NCBI GenBank assembly: GCA_023459095.1
Contig: JAEWVQ010000055.1
Coordinates: 1 to 6,687 of the forward strand
Length of the DNA stretch: 6,687 bases
Origin: Pseudomonadota bacterium
GTDB taxonomy: Bacteria; Pseudomonadota; Gammaproteobacteria; Burkholderiales; Rhodocyclaceae
Direction: 5' to 3'
Made by a program: the position numbers and the translations under genes. The notes beneath the pieces are model-generated. The model saw only the letters and a list, made by a program, of their open reading frames with translations, made no database searches and was not told the DNA's origin. Positions 1-6,687 of this stretch are shown piece by piece; the first letter of the stretch is position 1; the number at the start of each line of letters is the position of its first letter.

Positions 1-16
1 GGCTTTCTGGAAACGG

Positions 17-50
17 AAAAGGCCGTTGAACCTTACGGATCAACGGCCTT
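17..50 (-). terminator. Intrinsic terminator of the tRNA-Met gene
   Basis: A perfect 11-bp inverted repeat (19-29 with 40-50, stem AAGGCCGTTGA) flanks a 10-nt loop (30-39). Read on the minus strand, the hairpin begins 9 nt after the tRNA 3' end. It is followed by a T-rich stretch (TTTTCCGTTT across 20-11). This is the standard layout of a Rho-independent terminator ending the tRNA transcript. The T tract is interrupted by CCG, so termination strength is uncertain. The A run in front of the plus-strand stem (17-20) does not make a good terminator for transcription entering from the right-hand strand. Confidence 0.88.
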
Positions 51-59
51 CGAAATATT

Positions 60-136
60 TGGTGGTGATGGGCAGAATCGAACTGCCGACCTACGGGTTA
101 TGAATCCGTCGCTCTAACCGTCTGAGCGACATCACC
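60..136 (-). tRNA. tRNA-Met (CAT), elongator
   Basis: The reverse complement folds as a full 77-nt cloverleaf. The acceptor stem is GGTGATG/CATCACC, the D arm GCTC-9 nt-GAGC, the anticodon loop TTCATAA (anticodon CAT), the variable loop AGGTC and the T arm GGCAG-TTCGATT-CTGCC. Discriminator A and CCA are encoded in the DNA. G1-C72 is paired and the anticodon stem lacks three G-C pairs next to the loop, so it is not initiator tRNA-fMet. The acceptor stem lacks the C4-G69 and C5-G68 pairs known to mark lysidine-modified tRNA-Ile2, so elongator methionine is the best call. The last anticodon-stem pair (31-39) is an A-C mismatch. The gene stands alone between its own promoter and terminator. Confidence 0.95.
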
Positions 137-149
137 AACAGAGCGCGCG

Positions 150-179
150 AATATAGCGGGTGTCCGGGGTGGCCGTCAA
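150..179 (-). promoter_or_regulatory. Sigma70-type promoter of tRNA-Met
   Basis: On the minus strand a -35 box TTGACG (179-174, 5 of 6 consensus) is followed after 18 bp by a -10 box TATATT (155-150, 5 of 6). The predicted start near 143 gives a 5' leader of only about 7 nt before the mature tRNA at 136. The discriminator between -10 and start is G/C-rich (CGCGCGC). That is typical of stable-RNA promoters under stringent (ppGpp) control; such control here is an inference. Confidence 0.85.
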
Positions 180-204
180 TACCTTGTGCGCGACTGGGTG
201 CGTT

Positions 205-224
205 GGGGTGGGGCGGCGGGAGGG
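205..224 (+). other. Putative G-quadruplex motif
   Basis: Four G tracts occur in 20 nt on the plus strand: GGGG (205-208), GGGG (210-213), GGG (218-220) and GGG (222-224), with loops of 1, 4 and 1 nt. This fits the canonical G3+N1-7 four-tract pattern. Further G tracts lie at 196-198, 232-235 and 242-244. The motif sits between the tRNA promoter and the candidate operon promoter. Folding in the cell is not shown. Confidence 0.55.
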
Positions 225-247
225 CTTCGGCGGGGCGGCGAGGGCTT
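210..247 (+). repeat. Imperfect tandem direct repeat in the divergent intergenic region
   Basis: GGGGCGGCGGGAGGGCTT (210-227) recurs as GGGGCGGCGAGGGCTT (232-247), differing only by a 2-nt deletion, with a 4-nt spacer. The shared AGGGCTT cores are exactly 20 bp apart, about two helical turns, which would suit a protein binding one face of the DNA. It could equally be a simple local duplication in G-rich DNA. No regulator is identified. Confidence 0.6.
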
Positions 248-266
248 GATTTATAAGGGGTTTGAA

Positions 267-296
267 TTGACAGGGAGGGGCGGGATCGGAGATGAT
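267..296 (+). promoter_or_regulatory. Candidate promoter for the miaB-lnt operon
   Basis: A perfect -35 TTGACA (267-272) is followed after 18 bp by a weak -10 GATGAT (291-296, 4 of 6). Transcription would start near 303, about 38 nt before the TTG start at 341. If this is the promoter, the ATG at 292 overlaps the -10 and cannot be a translation start, even though a purine-rich AGGGAGGGG lies upstream of it (272-280). The weak -10 makes the assignment tentative. An A/T-rich patch (TTTATAAG, 250-257) just upstream is the only other -10-like sequence nearby and has no matching -35. Confidence 0.4.
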
Positions 297-340
297 CGGC
301 GCTCTCCTCCCAGCCCAGCCCGGAATCCCGGCCTACTTCA

Positions 341-697
341 TTGCGCGCCCTGCCTTACTTGCTTGCAGCAGCCTTGTTTGCCCTCGGACCCGGTGGGCAG
401 GCGCTTGCCGGGCTGATCCGGCCGATTCCGCCCGAGGCCAAGGAAATGGTGATGGTGTTCGCCGGCACCGGCGTGGTCACGGTGAAGAGCAAGGGGCTGC
501 TGGGCGTGTTCAAGAAGGACACCGTGCTCAGCCTCAGCCCCGGCTCGCAGATCCGCGACACCGCCAACCGCATCGTGCTGCCGTCCTATGTGGCGGGCGA
601 GTACAAGGTGCGCGCGCTGATCGACCGCAATGGCCAGGTGCACCGGGTGTGGGTGCTCACCCCGGAAGAGCTCGCGGCCTCCGAAGCCAAGAAGTGA
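341..697 (+). CDS. Small exported protein of unknown function
   Basis: The product is a 118-residue protein with a clear Sec signal peptide: Arg2, a hydrophobic core at about residues 4-15 (LPYLLAAALFAL), then GPGGQALA and a probable cleavage after Ala23 (ALA/G). The mature ~95 residues look beta-rich (VMVFAGTGVVTVKSK, TVLSLSPGSQIRD, YKVRALIDRNGQVHRVWVLTPEE) and end in a charged tail (EAKK). There is no cysteine or membrane anchor, so a free periplasmic protein is expected. The start is TTG. The frame is open back to a stop at 293-295 but holds no ATG or GTG before 341. No good Shine-Dalgarno precedes it; the first internal Met is near residue 36 and would remove the signal peptide. It lies 46 nt upstream of miaB and probably heads the operon. 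I do not recognise the family. The repeat of conserved-looking SPGSQIRD and VWVLTPEE phrases suggests a conserved hypothetical protein rather than a chance frame. Confidence 0.68.
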   Translation: MRALPYLLAAALFALGPGGQALAGLIRPIPPEAKEMVMVFAGTGVVTVKSKGLLGVFKKDTVLSLSPGSQIRDTANRIVLPSYVAGEYKVRALIDRNGQVHRVWVLTPEELAASEAKK

Positions 698-743
698 CGG
701 CCCCGCGCCCGGCAACGCTTTCCCCTGCAGTGATCGAATTCCA

Positions 744-2092
744 ATGAAAAAGCTGTACATCCGCACCTTCGGGTGCCAGATGAACGAGTACGACTCCGAC
801 AAGATGGCGGACGTGCTCGGTGCCAGTGAAGGCATCACCAAGACCGACAATCCCGAAGAGGCCGACGTCATCCTGTTCAACACCTGTTCGGTGCGCGAGA
901 AGGCGCAGGAGCGGGTGTTCCACGATCTGGGCCGGGTCCGGCTGCTCAAGCAGCAGAATCCCGACCTCATCATCGGCGTCGGCGGTTGCGTGGCGAGCCA
1001 GGAGGGCGAGGCCATCGTCAAGCGCGCGCCCTATGTGGACGTGGTGTTCGGGCCGCAGACCCTGCACCGCCTGCCGGCGCTGATCGAGGCACGCAAGAAG
1101 AGCGGGCGCTCGCAGGTGGACATTTCCTTCCCGGAAATCGAAAAGTTCGACGCCATGCCGCCGGCGCGCGTCGAGGGCGCGAGCGCCTTCGTGTCGATCA
1201 TGGAAGGCTGCTCCAAGTACTGCACGTTCTGCGTGGTGCCCTACACCCGGGGTGAGGAGGTGTCGCGCCCGCTGGAGGACGTGCTCGCCGAAATCGCCGG
1301 ACTCGCGGCGCAGGGCGTCAAGGAAGTGACCCTGCTCGGGCAGAACGTCAACGCCTGGCGCGGCGAACTGGTGCGCGAGGGCGAGGAAGAGGGCGATTTC
1401 GCCTTCCTGCTCGAATGCGTGGCGGAGATTCCGGGCATCGAGCGCATCCGTTACACCACCTCGCATCCGCGCGAGATGACGCAGCGCCTGTTCGACGCCT
1501 ACGCGAAGATCCCCAAGCTGGTGTCGCAGCTCCATCTGCCGGTGCAGTCGGGCTCGGACCGCGTGCTCGCGGCAATGAAGCGCGGCTATTCGGTGCTCGA
1601 ATTCAAGTCGGTGGTGCGCAAGCTGCGCGCGGCGCGGCCGGATCTGTCGCTGTCTTCCGACTTCATCGTCGGCTTCCCGGGCGAGACCGAGGAGGATTTC
1701 GAGAAGACCATGAAGCTGATCGACGAGGTCGGTTTCGACGGTTCCTTCAGTTTCGTCTACAGCCCGCGCCCGGGCACGCCGGCGGCCGACCTCGAGGACA
1801 CCGTGCCGCAGGCGACCAAGCTCGCCTGGCTCGCGCGCCTGCAAAAGCGCATCGACGAGCAGGCGCAGGCAGTCAGCCAGGCGATGGTCGGTTCGGTGCA
1901 GCGCATCCTGGTCGAAGGCGCCTCGCGCAAGGATGCCGAGGAGCTGATGGGGCGCACCGACAACAACCGCGTGGTCAATTTCCCGGCGCCGTCGCCGCAT
2001 CGCGACCGCCTCGTCGGCCAGTTCATCGACGTGCGCATCACCGCCGCGCTGCCGCACAGCCTGCGCGGCGAGATCGTCACGCGGGAGTCCTG

Positions 2093-2093
<1 letters not shown>
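744..2093 (+). CDS. miaB: tRNA-2-methylthio-N6-dimethylallyladenosine synthase (MiaB)
   Basis: The product is a 449-residue radical-SAM methylthiotransferase. It converts i6A37 to ms2i6A37 in tRNAs reading UNN codons, using S-adenosylmethionine and two [4Fe-4S] clusters in the cytoplasm. The N-terminal MTTase domain carries the three cluster ligands Cys11 (GCQMN), Cys48 (NTCSVR) and Cys82 (GGCVA). The radical-SAM domain carries CSKYCTFC with Cys156, Cys160 and Cys163. A C-terminal TRAM domain for RNA binding covers about residues 378-443. The length is close to the E. coli enzyme (474). The ATG at 744 is chosen because the protein then starts MKKLYIRTFGCQMN as in homologues; the open frame extends 38 codons further upstream but overlaps the preceding gene. 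No clear Shine-Dalgarno is visible. The stop overlaps the phoH start by 1 nt (TGATG). Confidence 0.98.
2083..2087 (+). promoter_or_regulatory. Shine-Dalgarno of phoH inside the end of miaB
   Basis: GGGAG lies 5 nt before the ATG at 2093. Together with the TGATG stop/start overlap it fixes the phoH start and suggests translational coupling to miaB. The frame itself is open far upstream (back to 1415) as a shadow of miaB, so this signal and homologue-like N-terminus (MAKTLEVFFEP) decide the start. Confidence 0.6.
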
Positions 2094-3109
<1,016 letters not shown>

Positions 3110-3347
3110 CGGCAAGACCACCCGCATCAAGGCCGAACGGCTCGAGATCGACTTCGGCGACGGTCGCCGGCTGCTGCTCGGCTTTCCCGGGGGCGGCTGG
3201 GGCGACCTCGAGCTTGAGGCCGATGCCGCCAGCGACGACGACGTGCCCATGCTCACCCTGCAGCCTGGCGCATGCAACGTGCTCACCGTGCGCGTCGATG
3301 TCGAGCACGGCATGGTGCCGGTCGAGCCCATCGACCTGCCCGCGGGC

Positions 3348-3351
3348 GAGG
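3348..3351 (+). promoter_or_regulatory. Possible internal Shine-Dalgarno for a short YbeY form
   Basis: GAGG lies 8 nt before the ATG at 3360, which would give a 152-residue YbeY of canonical size. In GC-rich coding DNA a GAGG tetramer is common, so this is suggestive only. It matters because it decides whether the cell makes a fused protein, a short protein, or both. Confidence 0.35.
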
Positions 3352-3866
3352 CGCCGCCGATGCTGACCCTGACCGTGCAGAAGGCGCTCGACGGCGCCGA
3401 GCGCGCCCACGCGCCCAAGAAGCACCAGATCCGGCGCTGGGCGCAGGCCGCGCTGCAGCGCGACGCCGAGGTCACCGTGCGTCTGGTCGGCGAGGCCGAG
3501 GGCCGCGAACTCAACAACACCTATCGCGGCAAGGACTACGCGACCAACGTCCTCACCTTCGTCTACGGTGAAGGTGAGGACGAGGTCACGGTGCCCGGTG
3601 CGCCGCTGCTCGGCGACCTCGTGCTGTGCGTGCCGGTGGTGGTGCGCGAAGCGGCGGCCCAGGGCAAGACGGTCGACGCCCATTTCGCCCATCTGGTGGT
3701 CCATGGCATGCTGCACCTGCAGGGCTACGACCACGAAGCCGAGACCGAGGCCGAAGACATGGAGCGCATCGAGCGCGCGGTGCTGCACGCCCTCGGCTAC
3801 GCCGACCCCTATGCCTGAGCGTCCGATTTCACCGCAAATGTCGCCGAACGTGCGCTGAACCCGTCC

Positions 3867-4724
3867 ATGGAACCCCCTTCAAGCAAACCGTCGCTGCTCG
3901 ACCGGGTGTCCGCGCTGCTGTCGCGCGAGCCCGAAGACCGTGAAGACCTGATTGCGATCCTGCATTCGGCCTTCGACCGCAATCTGCTCGACGCCGACGC
4001 GCTGTCGATCGCCGAGGGCGCGCTCCACGTTGCCGACATGCAGGTCCGCGACGTCATGGTGCCGCGCGCGCAGATGGACGTGGTGCGCCTCGGCGACCCC
4101 ATCGACCGCATCGCCGCCTTCGTCCTCGACACTGGCCATTCGCGCTTTCCGGCGGTGGGCGAAAGCAAGGACGACGTTGCCGGCATCCTCCTCGCCAAGG
4201 ATCTGCTGCGCCATTTCGCCGGCCATCCGTTCGAACTGCGCAGCGTGCTGCGGCCGGCGGTATTCGTGCCCGAGTCGAAGCCGCTCAACGTGCTGCTGCG
4301 CGAGTTCCGGGCGAGCCGCAACCACATGGCGCTGGTGGTCGACGAGTACGGCGGCGTCGCCGGCCTGATCACCATCGAGGACGTGCTCGAGCAGATCGTC
4401 GGCGACATCGAGGACGAATACGATCTCGACAACGCCAACGACAACATCCGCCTCGACCACGCCGGCCGCTACCGCGTGCGCGCGACCACCGAGATCAAGG
4501 ATTTCAACTACGCCTTCGCCACCGAGTTCGACGACGACGACGTCGACACCGTCGGCGGCCTGATCATCCGCCACCTCGGCCGCCTGCCGATGCGCGGCGA
4601 GTCGCTGGTGATCGACGGCATCCGCTTCCTCGTGCTGCGCGCCGACAACCGCCGCATCCACAGCCTGCTGGTCGAGCGCGTGGCGCTCGACGCCGAATCC
4701 GACGCCGGACGCACCGAGTCCTGA
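3867..4724 (+). CDS. corC: CBS/CorC-domain protein CorC (YbeX)
   Basis: The product is a 285-residue soluble protein, similar to E. coli YbeX/CorC (292). After a charged N-terminal helical region come two CBS repeats, about residues 60-118 (DVMVPRAQMD) and 126-185 (MALVVDEYGGVAGLITIEDVLEQIVGDIEDE). A CorC/HlyC-type C-terminal domain covers about 195-275 (VRATTEIKDFNYAF, DVDTVGGLIIRHLGRLPMRGE). No membrane segment is present. The family has been linked to Mg2+/Co2+ efflux with CorA in Salmonella; in the ybeZYX context it is also tied to ribosome metabolism. CBS pairs usually bind adenosine nucleotides. The gene starts 48 nt after ybeY without a clear Shine-Dalgarno. Its stop overlaps the lnt start by 1 nt. 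An acidic run (FDDDDVD, near residue 221) may bind metal, which is speculative. Confidence 0.96.
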   Translation: MEPPSSKPSLLDRVSALLSREPEDREDLIAILHSAFDRNLLDADALSIAEGALHVADMQVRDVMVPRAQMDVVRLGDPIDRIAAFVLDTGHSRFPAVGESKDDVAGILLAKDLLRHFAGHPFELRSVLRPAVFVPESKPLNVLLREFRASRNHMALVVDEYGGVAGLITIEDVLEQIVGDIEDEYDLDNANDNIRLDHAGRYRVRATTEIKDFNYAFATEFDDDDVDTVGGLIIRHLGRLPMRGESLVIDGIRFLVLRADNRRIHSLLVERVALDAESDAGRTES

Positions 4725-6214
4725 TGGCGCGCGCTTTGCTGCTCGCGCTGCTCGCCGGCGGCGCTTCGGTGGCGGCGTTCGCGCCGTTCGAGTTCTATCC
4801 GCTGGCGCTGTTGTCGCTCGCCGTGTTGGTCGCCCTGCTCGAGCGCGTGCCCGGCCCGCGCGCCGGTTTCGCGCTCGGCTTCGCCTGGGGCTTCGGCGCC
4901 TTCGTCGGCGGGGTGTCGTGGCTCTATGTCTCGCTCAACCGCTACGGCGGCGTGCCGATGCCGCTCGCCGCGCTCGCGATCGGGCTGTTCTGCGCCTATC
5001 TGGCGCTCTATCCGGCGCTCGTCGGTCTCGCCTACCGCCGCCTGCGCGGCGGCGGCGCGGTGGCCGGCGCGTTCACGTTCGGCGCGCTGTGGGTGCTCGG
5101 CGAATGGTTGCGCGGCGTCATGCTCACCGGTTTTCCGTGGCTCGCGATCGGCTATTCGCAGACTCCGCCCAGCCCGCTTGCCGGCTTTCTGCCGGTGCTC
5201 GGCGTCTATGGCGTGGGCGGCATCGTCGCCGTGCTCGCCGCGCTGCTCGTGCTGCCGCGATGGACGGCACGCTTCCCGGTCGTTCCCGCGCTCCTCGTCG
5301 TCGCCGCGCTCGGCGGCGGCGGGCTGCTCGGGCGCATCGCGTGGACCGCGCCGGTGGGCGAGCCGCTCTCCGTCGCCCTGGTGCAGACCAATGTCGAGCA
5401 GGGCCTGAAGTGGAGCCCCGAGCACTTCATGAGCGTGCTCCAGACCAATGCCCGCCTGGTGCGCGACACCGCGGCCGACCTCGTGGTGCTGCCGGAATCG
5501 ACCCTGCCCGCGCTTGCCGAACATCTGCCCGACGGCTATCTCGACCTGCTCGACGCCTTCGCCCGCGACAACGGCGCCGCGCTCGTGTTCGGCGTGTTCC
5601 ACCGCGATGACGCCGGACACATCTACAACGGCGCGCTCAGCCTCGGCAGCGCGCCCGGCCAGCGCTACGCCAAGCAGCATCTGGTGCCGTTCGGCGAGTA
5701 TTCGCCACCGCTGTTCGGCTGGTTCTACGCGATCGCCGACATGCCGATGTCGGACCAGACGCGCGGCGCCCCCGATCAGCCGCCGATGCGCTTCGGCGAC
5801 CAGCGCGTGGCGCTCAACATCTGCTACGAGGATCTGTTCGGCGCCGAGCTGCTGCGCAGCCTGCCCGAGGCCACGGTGCTGCTCAACATCTCCAACCTCG
5901 CCTGGTTCGGCGATTCGCTGGCGTTGCCGCAGCATCTGCAGATCGGGCGGATACGGGCGATCGAGACCGGGCGGCCGATGCTGCGTTCGACCAATACCGG
6001 CATGACCGCGGTGGTGCAGCCCGATGGCACGGTGAGCGCGGTGCTGCCGCAGTTCGAGGAGGGCGTGCTGCGTGCCGAGGTGCGCGGCTACGCCGGAACC
6101 ACGCCCTACGTGCGCACCGGCAACCTCCCGGTGCTGCTCGCCGCCCTCGCCGTGGTGGTGGCGGCGGCGCTGGGCGCGGCATTGGGTGCGCGCGGGCGGC
6201 GGCAACCCGCGTAG
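4724..6214 (+). CDS. lnt: Apolipoprotein N-acyltransferase (Lnt)
   Basis: The product is a 496-residue inner-membrane enzyme that transfers an acyl chain from phospholipid to the N-terminal cysteine of apolipoproteins, the last step of lipoprotein maturation. The N-terminal part has about seven hydrophobic segments (roughly 4-20, 26-39, 48-69, 79-101, 112-131, 154-178, 184-203). A periplasmic nitrilase-fold domain follows (about 214-460), then a C-terminal membrane segment (about 468-488) and a basic tail. The catalytic triad is visible: Glu258 (VLPEST), Lys317 (YAKQHL) and Cys367 (NICYED). Other residues known to matter in E. coli align too: Trp230 (LKW), Glu325 (PFGEY) and Glu369. The usual SNDAWFG motif reads SNLAWFG here (Leu392). 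The ATG overlaps the corC stop as TGATG, implying coupling. It is probably the last gene of the operon; no convincing intrinsic terminator follows. Confidence 0.98.
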   Translation: MARALLLALLAGGASVAAFAPFEFYPLALLSLAVLVALLERVPGPRAGFALGFAWGFGAFVGGVSWLYVSLNRYGGVPMPLAALAIGLFCAYLALYPALVGLAYRRLRGGGAVAGAFTFGALWVLGEWLRGVMLTGFPWLAIGYSQTPPSPLAGFLPVLGVYGVGGIVAVLAALLVLPRWTARFPVVPALLVVAALGGGGLLGRIAWTAPVGEPLSVALVQTNVEQGLKWSPEHFMSVLQTNARLVRDTAADLVVLPESTLPALAEHLPDGYLDLLDAFARDNGAALVFGVFHRDDAGHIYNGALSLGSAPGQRYAKQHLVPFGEYSPPLFGWFYAIADMPMSDQTRGAPDQPPMRFGDQRVALNICYEDLFGAELLRSLPEATVLLNISNLAWFGDSLALPQHLQIGRIRAIETGRPMLRSTNTGMTAVVQPDGTVSAVLPQFEEGVLRAEVRGYAGTTPYVRTGNLPVLLAALAVVVAAALGAALGARGRRQPA

Positions 6215-6255
6215 GCGGTTTAGTCTGTTGCGGGGATGCTCTCCGCCGTGCCGGA

Positions 6256-6264
6256 TGACATAAT
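6256..6264 (+). promoter_or_regulatory. Candidate extended -10 promoter for the adaptor gene
   Basis: TGACATAAT holds a TGN extension followed by CATAAT (6259-6264, 5 of 6 consensus). No -35 is found at the right distance, which an extended -10 can tolerate. It is the only A/T-rich island between lnt and the next gene. It would start transcription near 6271 and leave a leader of about 90 nt before the ATG at 6360. Confidence 0.4.
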
Positions 6265-6280
6265 TGCGGGCGCTTCGCCG

Positions 6281-6335
6281 AGCCTTCCCCCTCCGCCAGC
6301 CTTCACCGGTCTCCGACTCCCGCCCGACCTCTTTC
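6281..6335 (+). other. C-rich, G-poor leader segment
   Basis: By count these 55 nt hold 30 C, 12 T, 8 G and 5 A, with many YC dinucleotides. Little self-pairing is possible, so the RNA would be mostly single-stranded. This is the composition expected of a Rho-utilisation (rut) site. It could end read-through from lnt or attenuate transcription in the leader of the next gene. The rest of the 6215-6359 gap shows only the candidate -10 above. Confidence 0.35.
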
Positions 6336-6359
6336 CGGCGCCGTGCCGCCGCCCCCGAC

Positions 6360-6687
6360 ATGAAAATCACCCCTGTCCGCCTTGCCGTGTCCGCGGCCGT
6401 TGTCGCTCTGAGCCTGTCGCTTGCCGGCCTGTTGCCGGCTGCGGCCCAGGATGAGCCGCCCGCGCCGCGCGCCGCGCTCACCGTGAGCGTGGCGAGCCCC
6501 GAGCGCGCGCAGTGGCCGCTGCGCCTGGTGGCCAACGGTGACGTCGCCGCCTGGCAGGAGGCCAGCGTGGGCGCGGCGATCGGTGAGCTGCGCCTCACCG
6601 AAGTGAGGGTGAATGTCGGCGACGTGGTGCGTGCCGGCGAGGTCCTCGCCGTGTTCGACGACGACATGCCGCGCGCCGAGCTCGAGC
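6360..6687 (+). CDS. RND efflux periplasmic adaptor (HlyD/MFP family), 5' part
   Basis: A frame opens at ATG 6360 and stays open to the window edge (109 codons, 3' end missing). A Sec signal peptide is clear: Lys2/Arg7, a hydrophobic core at about residues 8-25, cleavage after Ala29 (AAA/QDE). No lipobox cysteine is present, so unlike AcrA it is not expected to be a lipoprotein. After a Pro-rich linker come a beta strand (LTVSVASPERAQWPLRLVANGDV) and a lipoyl/biotinyl-like segment (WQEASVGAAIGELRLTEVRVNVGDVVRAGEVLAVFDDD), the usual start of membrane-fusion adaptors that link an RND pump to an outer-membrane channel. An RND pump gene would be expected downstream. No Shine-Dalgarno is visible before the ATG, but the signal peptide fits this start. 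It is separated from lnt by 145 nt and is probably its own unit. Confidence 0.85.
   Translation, partial: MKITPVRLAVSAAVVALSLSLAGLLPAAAQDEPPAPRAALTVSVASPERAQWPLRLVANGDVAAWQEASVGAAIGELRLTEVRVNVGDVVRAGEVLAVFDDDMPRAELE

Noticed and set aside
630..743. Upstream extension of miaB to an earlier start
   Set aside because: The extra 38 residues are a shadow of the preceding gene, and homologues begin at MKKLYIRTFGCQ.
292..747. ATG-started 151-codon frame with a purine-rich stretch upstream
   Set aside because: Past the first ~30 residues it becomes Arg/Gly/His-rich noise, and it is in a different frame from the signal-peptide protein at 341. The ATG falls in the candidate -10 box.
657..2057. 466-codon minus-strand open frame opposite miaB
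   Set aside because: Same antisense GC artefact, rich in His/Arg/Leu/Asp without motifs.
3838..3858. Six-codon mini-ORF (MSPNVR) between ybeY and corC
   Set aside because: No Shine-Dalgarno and no attenuator-like structure near it; such mini-ORFs are expected by chance.
6190..6212. CGCGGG...CCCGCG hairpin at the end of lnt
   Set aside because: Only 6-7 bp and not followed by a T tract, so not credible as an intrinsic terminator.
4508..6667. 719-codon open frame on the minus strand
   Set aside because: It is antisense to corC, lnt and the adaptor gene, with low-complexity Arg/Ala/Gln/His-rich translation typical of GC-rich antisense frames. The plus-strand genes have clear motifs.

Overview
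The window is GC-rich proteobacterial chromosomal DNA. The gene order miaB - phoH (ybeZ) - ybeY - corC (ybeX) - lnt is a well-known housekeeping cluster of beta- and gammaproteobacteria. High GC at third codon positions and the protein sequences suggest a betaproteobacterium of the Rhodocyclales type (Azoarcus/Thauera-like). That genus-level guess comes from recognition, not from a search.

Left edge (1-340): an elongator tRNA-Met gene with encoded CCA lies on the minus strand, with a strong sigma70-type promoter upstream and a clear intrinsic terminator downstream. Between it and the plus-strand genes is a G-rich divergent intergenic region. It holds an imperfect tandem repeat, a canonical four-tract G-quadruplex motif, and a perfect TTGACA -35 that may start the operon.

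Centre (341-6214): six plus-strand genes form a tight array, probably one operon. They are a small exported protein of unknown function (TTG start), miaB (tRNA ms2i6A37 methylthiotransferase), phoH/ybeZ (PhoH-type ATPase), ybeY (endoribonuclease, with an unusual ~99-residue N-terminal extension), corC/ybeX (CBS-domain protein) and lnt (apolipoprotein N-acyltransferase). Two junctions are 1-nt TGATG stop/start overlaps, and phoH and ybeY overlap by 47 nt. Functionally the set joins tRNA modification, ribosome/rRNA quality control (YbeZ-YbeY, with YbeX linked to the same processes and to Mg2+/Co2+) and lipoprotein maturation.

Right edge (6215-6687): a 145-nt intergenic stretch with a candidate extended -10 promoter and a C-rich, G-poor leader precedes the start of an RND-type periplasmic adaptor gene that runs off the window.

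This is mostly an ordinary core-genome region and I see no new multi-gene system. The most notable points are the extra N-terminal domain on YbeY, the G-rich repeat/quadruplex segment between the divergent promoters, and the unidentified exported protein at the head of the operon.
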